In this document: positions 1-5,880 of the stretch, piece after piece
Position numbering within the stretch: the stretch's first letter is position 1
Layout of the letters: each line of letters starts with the position of its first letter
Source: Clostridia bacterium
GTDB lineage: Bacteria > Bacillota > Clostridia > Christensenellales > CAG-314
NCBI GenBank assembly: GCA_028710055.1
Contig: JAQUSX010000011.1
Location: 1 to 10,103 of the forward strand
Length of the DNA stretch: 10,103 nucleotides
Reading direction: 5' to 3'
Notes under the pieces: model-generated
The model's database searches: none
What the model saw: only the letters and a program-made list of their open reading frames with translations
What the model was told of the DNA's origin: nothing
Translations under genes and position numbers: made by a program

Positions 1-106
1 TTGCAAAAAGTTAAAATGAAAACTATAAAAAATATTTTAGTGTCTTGTTTGTTTTAAGGTCACTAACCACGTTCTGCACACTCGATAAATGTGAAATACA
101 AATTTT

Positions 107-134
107 AAAAAAACCGCTTTTTTTTTAAAGGCGG
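107..134 (-). terminator. Intrinsic terminator of murI
   Basis: Read on the minus strand, CCGC(C)TTT pairs with AAAGCGG around a short A-rich loop and is followed by a run of seven T. It lies 16 bases past the murI stop codon, so it should end the murI transcript. The stem is short with one bulged base, so it is moderate in strength. Confidence 0.75.
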
Positions 135-149
135 CAATTACTATAAATA

Positions 150-884
150 TTAGTTATATTCACGCAGCAGAGATACATATTTTTGATATGTTTCGGGATT
201 CGGGTCTGTCAAACACAGACTTGTAAGCCCTTGGGTTTCGTTTCGGTATTCTTTGTATTTCATATTTTTGACGTACTGCGCCACACCTTGCGCTCCGTCG
301 AATATTTTTTTTCCAACGAATACTCCCGCAAACAAATCCTTTATCAATGTAAAATGCGTGCAGCCCAAAACAACGCAATCGAATGGCGGTACGTTTTCCG
401 CAAGTTTTTCGATATAATCGCAGATAACTCCATCCTTTTCCCCTTTTTCGACCATTTCTGCAAGCTCCGGCATAGCAAGCCAGATGATATTATTTTGCGG
501 AAAACGCGCCCTCACCCTTGCGTTTTGCGCCGTCAAAGTTGTCGCCGCAACCAAAATATTACTCGCCGTGTACTGCATAGCTTGTTTTATCGAAGGCTCC
601 GTTCCGACAAAAACCGTATCGGGAAAGGCTTTTCTCAGAGTTTCGATAGCTACGCAAGTGACCGTATTGCACGCGAGAATAATTAAATCCGTGTCAAACT
701 GTTTTTTGATTTCGCGGATATTATTTAGCGCAATCTCCACCAAACGCTTTGACGTTTTTTCTCCGTAAGGAAAAGCGGCGTTATCGGCGTAATAAACAAA
801 ATCCGCATTCGGAAGCATTTTTTTCAATTGACGGTATATCGAAATACCGCCGATTCCGCTATCATAAACAACTATATTTTTCAC
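150..884 (-). CDS. murI: Glutamate racemase (MurI)
   Basis: Cytoplasmic, cofactor-independent racemase that converts L-glutamate to D-glutamate for the peptidoglycan stem peptide. The 244-residue protein shows the family motifs in order: DSGIGG at 8-13 (catalytic Asp8), ACNTVT at 71-76 (catalytic Cys72), MPELAEMVEKG near 138-148 (conserved Glu, probably Glu146) and LGCTHF at 173-178 (second catalytic Cys175, with His177). Both cysteines of the two-base mechanism are present, so it should be active. It is slightly shorter than the usual 255-285 residues. The start is GTG: an in-frame TGA lies five codons upstream and the DSGIGG motif follows almost at once, so no other start fits. No Shine-Dalgarno site precedes it, and a TATAAT sequence directly abuts the GTG. 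It is a single-gene unit, divergent from rpsT and closed by its own terminator. Confidence 0.95.
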   Translation of the reverse strand: MKNIVVYDSGIGGISIYRQLKKMLPNADFVYYADNAAFPYGEKTSKRLVEIALNNIREIKKQFDTDLIILACNTVTCVAIETLRKAFPDTVFVGTEPSIKQAMQYTASNILVAATTLTAQNARVRARFPQNNIIWLAMPELAEMVEKGEKDGVICDYIEKLAENVPPFDCVVLGCTHFTLIKDLFAGVFVGKKIFDGAQGVAQYVKNMKYKEYRNETQGLTSLCLTDPNPETYQKYVSLLREYN

Positions 885-929
885 ATTATAATGTATTCAA
901 AAGGCTCTAAAATAATAATAGTAGTTGAA

Positions 930-950
930 AATTGTTGCTAAAAAACAATT
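930..950. repeat. 7-bp inverted repeat over the rpsT -35 region
   Basis: AATTGTT (930-936) and AACAATT (944-950) are perfect inverted arms around a 7-base spacer. The repeat covers the proposed -35 hexamer of rpsT and lies in the divergent murI-rpsT control region. It could be a repressor site, or a chance repeat in AT-rich DNA. Confidence 0.35.
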
Positions 951-963
951 CTTGTGTTAAAAT
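935..963 (+). promoter_or_regulatory. Sigma70-type promoter of rpsT
   Basis: TTGCTA (935-940) and TAAAAT (958-963) are separated by exactly 17 bases. A TG dinucleotide one base before the -10 makes it an extended -10. Transcription should begin near 970, giving a leader of about 40 nt. Confidence 0.7.
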
Positions 964-997
964 AACAAAGCGTAAAATCGTTAGTTTTAATAGATTC

Positions 998-1003
998 AAG
1001 GAG
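998..1003 (+). promoter_or_regulatory. Ribosome binding site that fixes the rpsT start
   Basis: AAGGAG ends 6 bases before the ATG at 1010. The open frame continues upstream to an ATG at 932, but that codon lies before the promoter, has no binding site, and would add 26 residues not found in S20 proteins. Confidence 0.85.
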
Positions 1004-1009
1004 AATAAA

Positions 1010-1549
1010 ATGCCAAACATTAAATCAGCAGAAAAAAGAGTATCAGTTATCCGCAAGAAAAAATTGCAGAACCAAATGATTCGTTCTAAAATGAACACAG
1101 CTGTCAAAAAATTTAATGCCGCTATCTCGAACAATGACGTTCAAACAGCGGAAAAATTATTGCCTTTGACGGCGTCCGAAATAGACGGAGCGGCAAAAGC
1201 TCACATCATTCACAAGAATGCCGCAAATCACAAAAAGGCTCAAATAGCTAAAGCTTTGTATCAACTTCAACACGGCATTATCGTAGTAAAAGTTGACGCT
1301 AAGACGCTTAAACAAGCGGAACAAAAAGCGGCTGCTCAGAAAAAAGCGGAAGAAAGCCAAGCAATAAGAGACGCAAGAACCTCAGCTCGTAAAGAAAAAG
1401 AGGCTGCGAAAGCTCCCGTTGCCAAGAAAAAAGCTCCCGCGAAAAAACCCGCAGCAACCGAAACAAAACCCGCAGCTAAAAAAACCGTAAAGAAAGCTCC
1501 GGTTGAAAAAGCTCCTGAAGAAGCGGAAGTTGCAGACGAAGTAAAATAA
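1010..1549 (+). CDS. rpsT: 30S ribosomal protein S20 with a long basic C-terminal tail
   Basis: S20 is a primary 16S rRNA-binding protein of the small subunit that helps early 30S assembly. Residues 1-88 match the family: MPNIKSAEKR at the N terminus, a Lys/Arg-rich first helix, then HIIHKNAANHKKAQIAKALY near the end of the three-helix bundle. The protein is 179 residues, about twice the usual 85-90. Residues from about 90 to 179 form a low-complexity tail: first a Lys/Ala/Gln/Glu-rich probable helix (about 96-135), then Pro-containing AAK, APAKKP and PAAKK repeats resembling histone-H1-like tails, and a short acidic end (EEAEVADEV). The reading frame is uninterrupted, so the tail is part of the gene and not a frameshift. 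The gene is monocistronic, with its own promoter and terminator. The core identification is firm; any function of the tail is unknown and may involve rRNA or DNA contact. Confidence 0.95.
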   Translation: MPNIKSAEKRVSVIRKKKLQNQMIRSKMNTAVKKFNAAISNNDVQTAEKLLPLTASEIDGAAKAHIIHKNAANHKKAQIAKALYQLQHGIIVVKVDAKTLKQAEQKAAAQKKAEESQAIRDARTSARKEKEAAKAPVAKKKAPAKKPAATETKPAAKKTVKKAPVEKAPEEAEVADEVK

Positions 1550-1576
1550 GCTAATTTTTAAGAATTAAAAAAAACG

Positions 1577-1604
1577 AAAAACGTTCTTTTATGAACGTTT
1601 TTTT
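1577..1604 (+). terminator. Intrinsic terminator of rpsT
   Basis: AAAAACGTTC (1577-1586) pairs with GAACGTTTTT (1593-1602) around a 6-base loop, and a T run continues to 1604. It separates rpsT from the nrdR promoter 15 bases further on. Confidence 0.85.
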
Positions 1605-1618
1605 ATTTAAAATTCAGT

Positions 1619-1647
1619 TTGACAAATCGGTTTAAAAAAGCTACACT
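1619..1647 (+). promoter_or_regulatory. Sigma70-type promoter of the nrdR operon
   Basis: A perfect -35 TTGACA (1619-1624) is followed after 17 bases by TACACT (1642-1647), with transcription expected near 1654. I saw no NrdR-box pair here, so autoregulation is not supported by the sequence. Confidence 0.7.
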
Positions 1648-1674
1648 TAAATAAATTTTATAAAGGCGGTGCAC

Positions 1675-1680
1675 AAAGGA
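1675..1680 (+). promoter_or_regulatory. Closely spaced ribosome binding site of nrdR
   Basis: AAAGGA ends only one base before the ATG at 1682. A second purine stretch, AAAGGCGG (1662-1669), is 12 bases away. Neither spacing is ideal, but the MRCVFCG start matches the family, so the start codon is not in doubt. Confidence 0.5.
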
Positions 1681-1681
1681 T

Positions 1682-2140
1682 ATGAGATGCGTTTTTTGCG
1701 GATGCGAAGATTCAAAAGTTATTGACTCGCGTCCAACAGACGACGGAAAATCTATTCGCAGACGTAGAGAATGTATAGGCTGCGGCAAACGTTTTACAAC
1801 GTTTGAAACCATAGAAACCACACCTTTAATCGTCGTAAAAAGCTCCGGCGTAAGACAGCAGTTTGATAAAAATAAAGTCAAAAACGGCATAATCAAAGCG
1901 TGCGAAAAAAGACCCGTGTCTATGTCGGAAATCGACAAGCTCGTGGACAGCGTGGAAAAACAACTGTATAATTCTCTCGACCAGGAAATTTCGTCTAAAA
2001 AAATAGGCGAATTCGTTATGAACGGATTAAAAGACATCGATGAAGTCGCTTACATTCGTTTCGCTTCCGTTTACCGCCAATTCAAAGACAGCGCGACTTT
2101 CTTTGAAGAAATGAGCAAACTTTTTGAAAAGAAAAAATGA
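1682..2140 (+). CDS. nrdR: Transcriptional repressor NrdR
   Basis: NrdR is a zinc-ribbon and ATP-cone repressor that senses ATP/dATP and switches off ribonucleotide reductase genes. The 152-residue protein is the usual length. The zinc ribbon uses Cys3, Cys6, Cys31 and Cys34 (CVFC and CIGC), with the characteristic DSRPTDDG loop at 15-22 and the basic RRRRE patch at 26-30 that contacts DNA. The ATP-cone spans about 49-139, including the nucleotide-binding stretch VVKSSG.R..F and KNGIIKACEKRPVS. It is first in a two-gene operon, and its TGA stop overlaps the ATG of the next gene (ATGA). No ribonucleotide reductase gene or NrdR box is in the window, so its targets lie elsewhere. Confidence 0.96.
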   Translation: MRCVFCGCEDSKVIDSRPTDDGKSIRRRRECIGCGKRFTTFETIETTPLIVVKSSGVRQQFDKNKVKNGIIKACEKRPVSMSEIDKLVDSVEKQLYNSLDQEISSKKIGEFVMNGLKDIDEVAYIRFASVYRQFKDSATFFEEMSKLFEKKK

Positions 2141-3216
2141 TAGAAAAAATACTTTTGGAAAATTATTATAAATATCCTCTTATGCAAGCGCAGGATTTTT
2201 TTAAGCTTTTGTACCAAGGCGAATTCGGCGGAGCGCACGCTTGCGCTGATTCGCAAAAAAGTATACTTTCTCAAATAAAAAACGAGTTAAAGCATATCGA
2301 AACGACAACGACGTCAAGCAGTCTAATAGATAACATTTCCGCAAACCAGCTAAGAGTAAATCTGCCCGTTTTTTATTCGAAAAATCTTAATCTCGATACA
2401 CTTTCCGAGATGTTTTTAATTTCCGCAAAAACGTCTATTGGCACGATGGAAAATCTGACAAAAAAAATTTTCATTTTCGAAACGCTCGTTAAAAACAAGC
2501 AAATACTTTTGCCGTATGTTTCCGTAAAATCAGCGGCAATAAAATATCTAACGGACGCAAAACCGATCAGTCATTCCATTACGTATAAACTCAATTACAA
2601 TCCGCATTACCGAGTGGTAAGACGCGATTTTTTTGATATGTTCCCCGTTATTGACCGCATTAACGCGATTTCACGTAAAAAAATAATCACCATAGCGATA
2701 GAAGGCAATAGCGGAAGCGGAAAAACTTATTATGCCGAAGCGTTAAGAAAATATTATGCCGATAAATGTAACGTGTTTCACGCCGACGACTTTTTTTTGC
2801 CCGCAAATATGCGTACGAGCGTGCGACTTAGCCAAATCGGCGGCAATATTCATTACGAAAGGCTTTATAAACTTTTGGAAGATATTTCGAAAGGTAAAAG
2901 CGTAAATTACAAAAAATATAATTGTGAAACCGACACTTATACCGACGAATCCGCCCAGCCCGGACAGATAAACATTATCGAAGGCGTATACAGCGCAAGC
3001 AATGGTCTTGCGGAAAAATACGATATAATAGTGAAATTATGCGCAAACTGCGTCACTCAGCAAAAACGACTTCTTTCCCGAAGCGGGGAAGACATTTTGA
3101 AAAAATATAAGGGAATATGGCTGCCGTTGGAAAATAAATATTTCGAAAATAATAATTTCCCGAATGCGATAACCATACATACAGACGACAAAGATATACA
3201 CTCTCAAGATTTTTAA
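2137..3216 (+). CDS. Bipartite uridine-kinase-like P-loop protein
   Basis: This 359-residue protein has two parts. Residues about 1-170 form a domain I do not recognise, with features such as YPLMQAQDFFKLLYQGEFGG near 13-32 and NPHYRVVRRDFFDMFPV near 155-171. Residues about 181-359 are a P-loop kinase of the uridine kinase/phosphoribulokinase type: Walker A GNSGSGKT at 190-197, the substrate-side motif HADDFFLP at 215-222, and EGVYS at 282-286, where family members have an EG(I/V) strand. The expected reaction is NTP-dependent phosphorylation of uridine/cytidine or a related small molecule, but the substrate is not determined. Its start overlaps the nrdR stop by 4 bases and has no strong ribosome site of its own, which suggests translational coupling. 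Placement with nrdR fits nucleotide metabolism. A shared terminator follows the gene. Confidence 0.82.
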   Translation: MIEKILLENYYKYPLMQAQDFFKLLYQGEFGGAHACADSQKSILSQIKNELKHIETTTTSSSLIDNISANQLRVNLPVFYSKNLNLDTLSEMFLISAKTSIGTMENLTKKIFIFETLVKNKQILLPYVSVKSAAIKYLTDAKPISHSITYKLNYNPHYRVVRRDFFDMFPVIDRINAISRKKIITIAIEGNSGSGKTYYAEALRKYYADKCNVFHADDFFLPANMRTSVRLSQIGGNIHYERLYKLLEDISKGKSVNYKKYNCETDTYTDESAQPGQINIIEGVYSASNGLAEKYDIIVKLCANCVTQQKRLLSRSGEDILKKYKGIWLPLENKYFENNNFPNAITIHTDDKDIHSQDF

Positions 3217-3323
3217 TTCTCGGTTTTTCAAAAGCAAAATAACAAAATAAAATGAAATTTTTTTGCTTAAATCAATGAAAATAAATTGAAAATGATTGAA
3301 AAAATATAAGAAAAAACTGCAAC

Positions 3324-3352
3324 AAAAAAGAGCGGAAATACCGCTCTTTTTT
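3324..3352. terminator. Bidirectional terminator between convergent genes
   Basis: A 12-bp perfect stem, AAAAAAGAGCGG (3324-3335) with CCGCTCTTTTTT (3341-3352), has a 5-base loop. Both strands end the stem in a run of at least six T. It serves the nrdR-kinase operon on plus and the peptidase gene on minus. Confidence 0.9.
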
Positions 3353-3382
3353 TTATTTCTCATAGTTAAAATTGTTTTGTTT

Positions 3383-4630
3383 TTATAATAAATCTTTAAT
3401 CGGGTTCAAATATTTATCGACTTTTTTCTTAATATCGTCGGGTATTTTGCGGGGTACCGGGAAAACGTAACTGTTAATGTATCGATCGGAGAATTTTTCC
3501 AAAAACTCGCCTGTTGATTTTAGAGCGTCGCTGCTTAGATAAAACATTGTGTCGTTACGGTCGTGAATATGGTTGCAGCCGGGCGCGCCGTCTCTCATAA
3601 AGTTTACGCCCGGGATACCTTTATCAGCAAAAGGAATGGCGTCCGATGAATATATATCCGATTTTACCTGAATTGCGTGACCAAGCTCTTTTGTCATATA
3701 ATCGATAGCGTGAGTAAGACTTTCCTCTGCGGTAACCACGATTCTTTCGGTTCCGAGCACGGGCGCTCCAACGTCAACATTTATGCAAAAAACAATTTTA
3801 CTGAGCTCTTGTTCATGCGCCGCGACGTATGCTTTACTGCCGAGCAATCCTCTTTCTTCGCATCCCGTCCAGATAAAACGCAAAGTTCTGCGGGGTTTAA
3901 CTTTCGTATAATGCCTGTACATTTCCATAAGCAGGACGCTGCCGCTTCCGTTATCATATACGCCTTTGCTAAAATTAACGCTGTCGTAATGCGCTGTGAA
4001 AACGATTACTTCATCAAGTTCGCCTTTGATTTCAGCTACTACGTTTCTGCTTTTTGTTTTAAACTCGTCTTGTTCTATTTTGATAGTAATATTTTTCGGT
4101 TTTTGTTTTACAAGTTTCATAGCGTCCGCCGCGCGCATATTTACACCAGGCAGAGTTTTGTAGTCTTTCAAAGGCTGACGAAGCTCTCTCGTCATAAGGT
4201 CGCTGTTTGATTTTTTATCCAAAACGTCGCCGCCAAAAGTAATAAATCCGACGCATCCCGTGTCTGCCAGCGATTTATATGTAGCGAGCGACATATAGCT
4301 GTTTGTAAGCACGATTTTGCCTTTCGCCTCAAATTTCGCGATATCGTTGTCGGTGAAATACTCCATATAATAAAACGGCGCTGTAAGACCGTCCTTAGCG
4401 GTGTTTCCGCTGTTTCCGTATGCGACGACTTCGTATTCAACTCCGTCGGCAAACAGTTTCTGCGTTTTAATAGTTTGAGAATTAACGTCAAATTCTTCGA
4501 TAGTAGCTTGACCGCCTATTGATTTAATTTCGTCAACCAAAATATTAGCGGCCTGTAATTCTTCATTAGTTCCGCCCATGCGTGTAAAGCCTATTTTTTT
4601 CAAAAGTGAAAAAGCCCTTTTTGCGTCCAT
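3383..4630 (-). CDS. M28-family zinc metallopeptidase (aminopeptidase) with PA-like insert
   Basis: Probable di-zinc aminopeptidase that releases N-terminal residues from peptides. In the 415-residue protein the M28 metal site is complete: His214 and catalytic Asp216 in AHYDS, Asp226 in VYDNGSG, Glu258-Glu259 in CEERGLLGS, Asp286 in NVDVG, and His356 in HIHDRNDT. The SSDAIPFADKGIPG stretch near 328-341 is also typical. Residues about 80-175 look like the protease-associated (PA) lid domain (GKIVLTNSYMSLATYKSLADTGCVGFI). There is no signal peptide or membrane segment at the N terminus, unlike many secreted M28 enzymes, so a cytoplasmic location is likely. The ATG at 4630 has AGGGGGT six bases upstream and its own promoter. 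It is a single gene, divergent from the phosphodiesterase. The natural substrate is unknown. Confidence 0.9.
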   Translation of the reverse strand: MDAKRAFSLLKKIGFTRMGGTNEELQAANILVDEIKSIGGQATIEEFDVNSQTIKTQKLFADGVEYEVVAYGNSGNTAKDGLTAPFYYMEYFTDNDIAKFEAKGKIVLTNSYMSLATYKSLADTGCVGFITFGGDVLDKKSNSDLMTRELRQPLKDYKTLPGVNMRAADAMKLVKQKPKNITIKIEQDEFKTKSRNVVAEIKGELDEVIVFTAHYDSVNFSKGVYDNGSGSVLLMEMYRHYTKVKPRRTLRFIWTGCEERGLLGSKAYVAAHEQELSKIVFCINVDVGAPVLGTERIVVTAEESLTHAIDYMTKELGHAIQVKSDIYSSDAIPFADKGIPGVNFMRDGAPGCNHIHDRNDTMFYLSSDALKSTGEFLEKFSDRYINSYVFPVPRKIPDDIKKKVDKYLNPIKDLL

Positions 4631-4636
4631 AAATAA

Positions 4637-4643
4637 ACCCCCT
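4637..4643 (-). promoter_or_regulatory. Ribosome binding site of the M28 peptidase
   Basis: Read on minus, AGGGGGT ends 6 bases before the ATG at 4630, supporting that start. Confidence 0.75.
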
Positions 4644-4659
4644 AAAAAGTGTCAAATAG

Positions 4660-4688
4660 ACCTTATCACAAATCATTTTCATTGTCAA
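4660..4688 (-). promoter_or_regulatory. Promoter of the M28 peptidase
   Basis: On the minus strand a perfect TTGACA (4688-4683) is followed after 17 bases by TAAGGT (4665-4660). A TG one base before the -10 compensates for its weak match. Transcription should start near 4653, giving a leader of about 23 nt. Confidence 0.6.
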
Positions 4689-4696
4689 TTTACCTA

Positions 4697-4725
4697 TTGA
4701 AATTAACTAAAATTTAAGTTAATAT
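4697..4725 (+). promoter_or_regulatory. Promoter of the phosphodiesterase gene
   Basis: TTGAAA (4697-4702) and TAATAT (4720-4725) are spaced 17 bases apart. Transcription would begin near 4732, at or just before the ribosome site, so the leader is very short. Confidence 0.6.
4702..4723. promoter_or_regulatory. Palindromic operator candidate inside the phosphodiesterase promoter
   Basis: Perfect 7-bp arms ATTAACT (4702-4708) and AGTTAAT (4717-4723) flank an 8-base centre, AAAATTTA, whose core AAATTT is itself symmetric. The element exactly fills the spacer between the -35 and -10 hexamers, where a bound dimer would block RNA polymerase. No candidate regulator gene is visible nearby. Confidence 0.45.
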
Positions 4726-4731
4726 ATATAC

Positions 4732-4736
4732 GGAGG
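4732..4736 (+). promoter_or_regulatory. Distant ribosome binding site of the phosphodiesterase gene
   Basis: GGAGG lies 12 bases before the ATG at 4749, longer than the usual 5-9. An in-frame TAG at 4737-4739 rules out any start between them, so the ATG at 4749 is the only choice. Confidence 0.65.
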
Positions 4737-4748
4737 TAGTATAAAAAA

Positions 4749-5750
4749 ATGAAAAAGAAATATATAATAACGATTGCCGTTGTGCTTTGCATAGCCATAG
4801 TCTGGACTGCGCTGGCCGTCATTCCGCGAAAAGCCGCTACGGCTGACAACGTTTTTGTAATCGAAACCAATACAAGACCTTTACTCATCGCGCACGGCGG
4901 CGGAAACCGCGAGTTTCCCGATAATACTTTAGAAGCCTGTTACAACGCTTACAGCGTGGACGAAAACGTAATGCTGGAAATGGACGTTTCTATCACCAAA
5001 GACGGCGTTGTGATTATGTCCCACGATACGACGCTTGATTACCGCACAAACGCGAGCGGCAATATTTCGGATTGGAACTATACCGACTTGATTACGCAGC
5101 GGGTTGATTTTTCATATCTTAATAAAAAAGAGAACGGGATTGTCGTCGAATATATTAAGTACGCCGACTATCTCGGACGCGAGGTCACACCTACGGACGT
5201 GCCTTATCCTGACGGTGTCACGCCCCGCGACACGGAAGTGTTTTTAGCTACGACATTGCGTGAAGTCTTGACTTGTTTTCCAAATAACACAGTCAATGTT
5301 GAGATAAAGCAAAGCGGCGAAATCGGCATTACCGCACTGCACGCTGTTATCGATTTACTAGAGGAATTTGACGCTTTTGACCGCGTCGTTTTGGCTTCGT
5401 TCCACAAAGAAATTTACGAGGAAATGAAAAATATTATGACCGATTCTCCCGAAATTATGTGTTCACCTGAAACGGCGGGTGTGGCGGAAATTCTGGTCAC
5501 AGGATGGTTTGGTTTGGATTTATTTTATGATGAACCCGTAACAGTGCTTCAAGTGCCGATGAAACAATCTTTCATTAACGTCGCTACAAAAAGCTTTGTT
5601 AATACTGCGCACAGACATAATATCGCCGTGCATTTTTGGACAATCGACAATGAAGAAGATATGCGGCATCTTATCGAAATAGGCGCGGACGGAATTATGA
5701 CGAACCTCCCGCATTTATTAAAAGAAGTATATGACGACGTTTTCGGGTAA
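4749..5750 (+). CDS. Glycerophosphodiester phosphodiesterase family protein, exported or membrane-anchored
   Basis: Predicted to hydrolyse glycerophosphodiesters from phospholipids or cell-wall polymers to an alcohol and glycerol-3-phosphate outside the membrane. The 333-residue protein starts with MKKK and a hydrophobic stretch at about 5-25, a signal peptide or signal anchor. No lipobox is seen. The TIM-barrel domain (about 46-333) shows AHGGG at 48-52 (catalytic His49), PDNTLEA at 57-63, Glu77 and Asp79 in LEMDVSITKDG (metal ligands), SHD at 91-93 (catalytic His92), NVEIKQ with Glu185, and VHFWTID and GADGIMTN near the C terminus. His49 is followed by Gly where many members have Arg (HRG). 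The other active-site residues are kept, so activity is likely. It is monocistronic, convergent with the cyclase gene and divided from it by a two-way terminator. Confidence 0.92.
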   Translation: MKKKYIITIAVVLCIAIVWTALAVIPRKAATADNVFVIETNTRPLLIAHGGGNREFPDNTLEACYNAYSVDENVMLEMDVSITKDGVVIMSHDTTLDYRTNASGNISDWNYTDLITQRVDFSYLNKKENGIVVEYIKYADYLGREVTPTDVPYPDGVTPRDTEVFLATTLREVLTCFPNNTVNVEIKQSGEIGITALHAVIDLLEEFDAFDRVVLASFHKEIYEEMKNIMTDSPEIMCSPETAGVAEILVTGWFGLDLFYDEPVTVLQVPMKQSFINVATKSFVNTAHRHNIAVHFWTIDNEEDMRHLIEIGADGIMTNLPHLLKEVYDDVFG

Positions 5751-5818
5751 AAAAAGTCTTTTAAAAAATTTCAAACCTATACGCATTTTTTCTATAAAAC
5801 TTTATAATGGCTAAATAA

Positions 5819-5848
5819 AAAAGGTATCTCATAAACGAGATACCTTTT
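5819..5848. terminator. Bidirectional terminator between phosphodiesterase and cyclase genes
   Basis: A 12-bp perfect stem, AAAAGGTATCTC (5819-5830) with GAGATACCTTTT (5837-5848), has a 6-base loop. T-rich stretches follow on both strands (TTTTAATTTTTTT on plus, TTTTTT on minus). It lies between two convergent genes. Confidence 0.88.
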
Positions 5849-5880
5849 AATTTTTTTGTAAAATATTTTGTAAAGCGTGG

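Noticed and set aside
16..57. A 13-codon frame, MKTIKNILVSCLF then stop, resembling the start of a lipoprotein signal peptide
   Set aside because: Too short, no ribosome binding site, and no continuation in other frames that I can recognise. It is most likely chance in AT-rich DNA.
932..1009. N-terminal extension of S20 from the ATG at 932
   Set aside because: It overlaps the rpsT promoter, lacks a ribosome site, and S20 proteins begin at the MPNIKSA equivalent, which has AAGGAG at good spacing.
3677..4210. A 177-codon plus-strand frame
   Set aside because: It is antisense to the well-supported M28 peptidase gene, with no ribosome site and no family motif.
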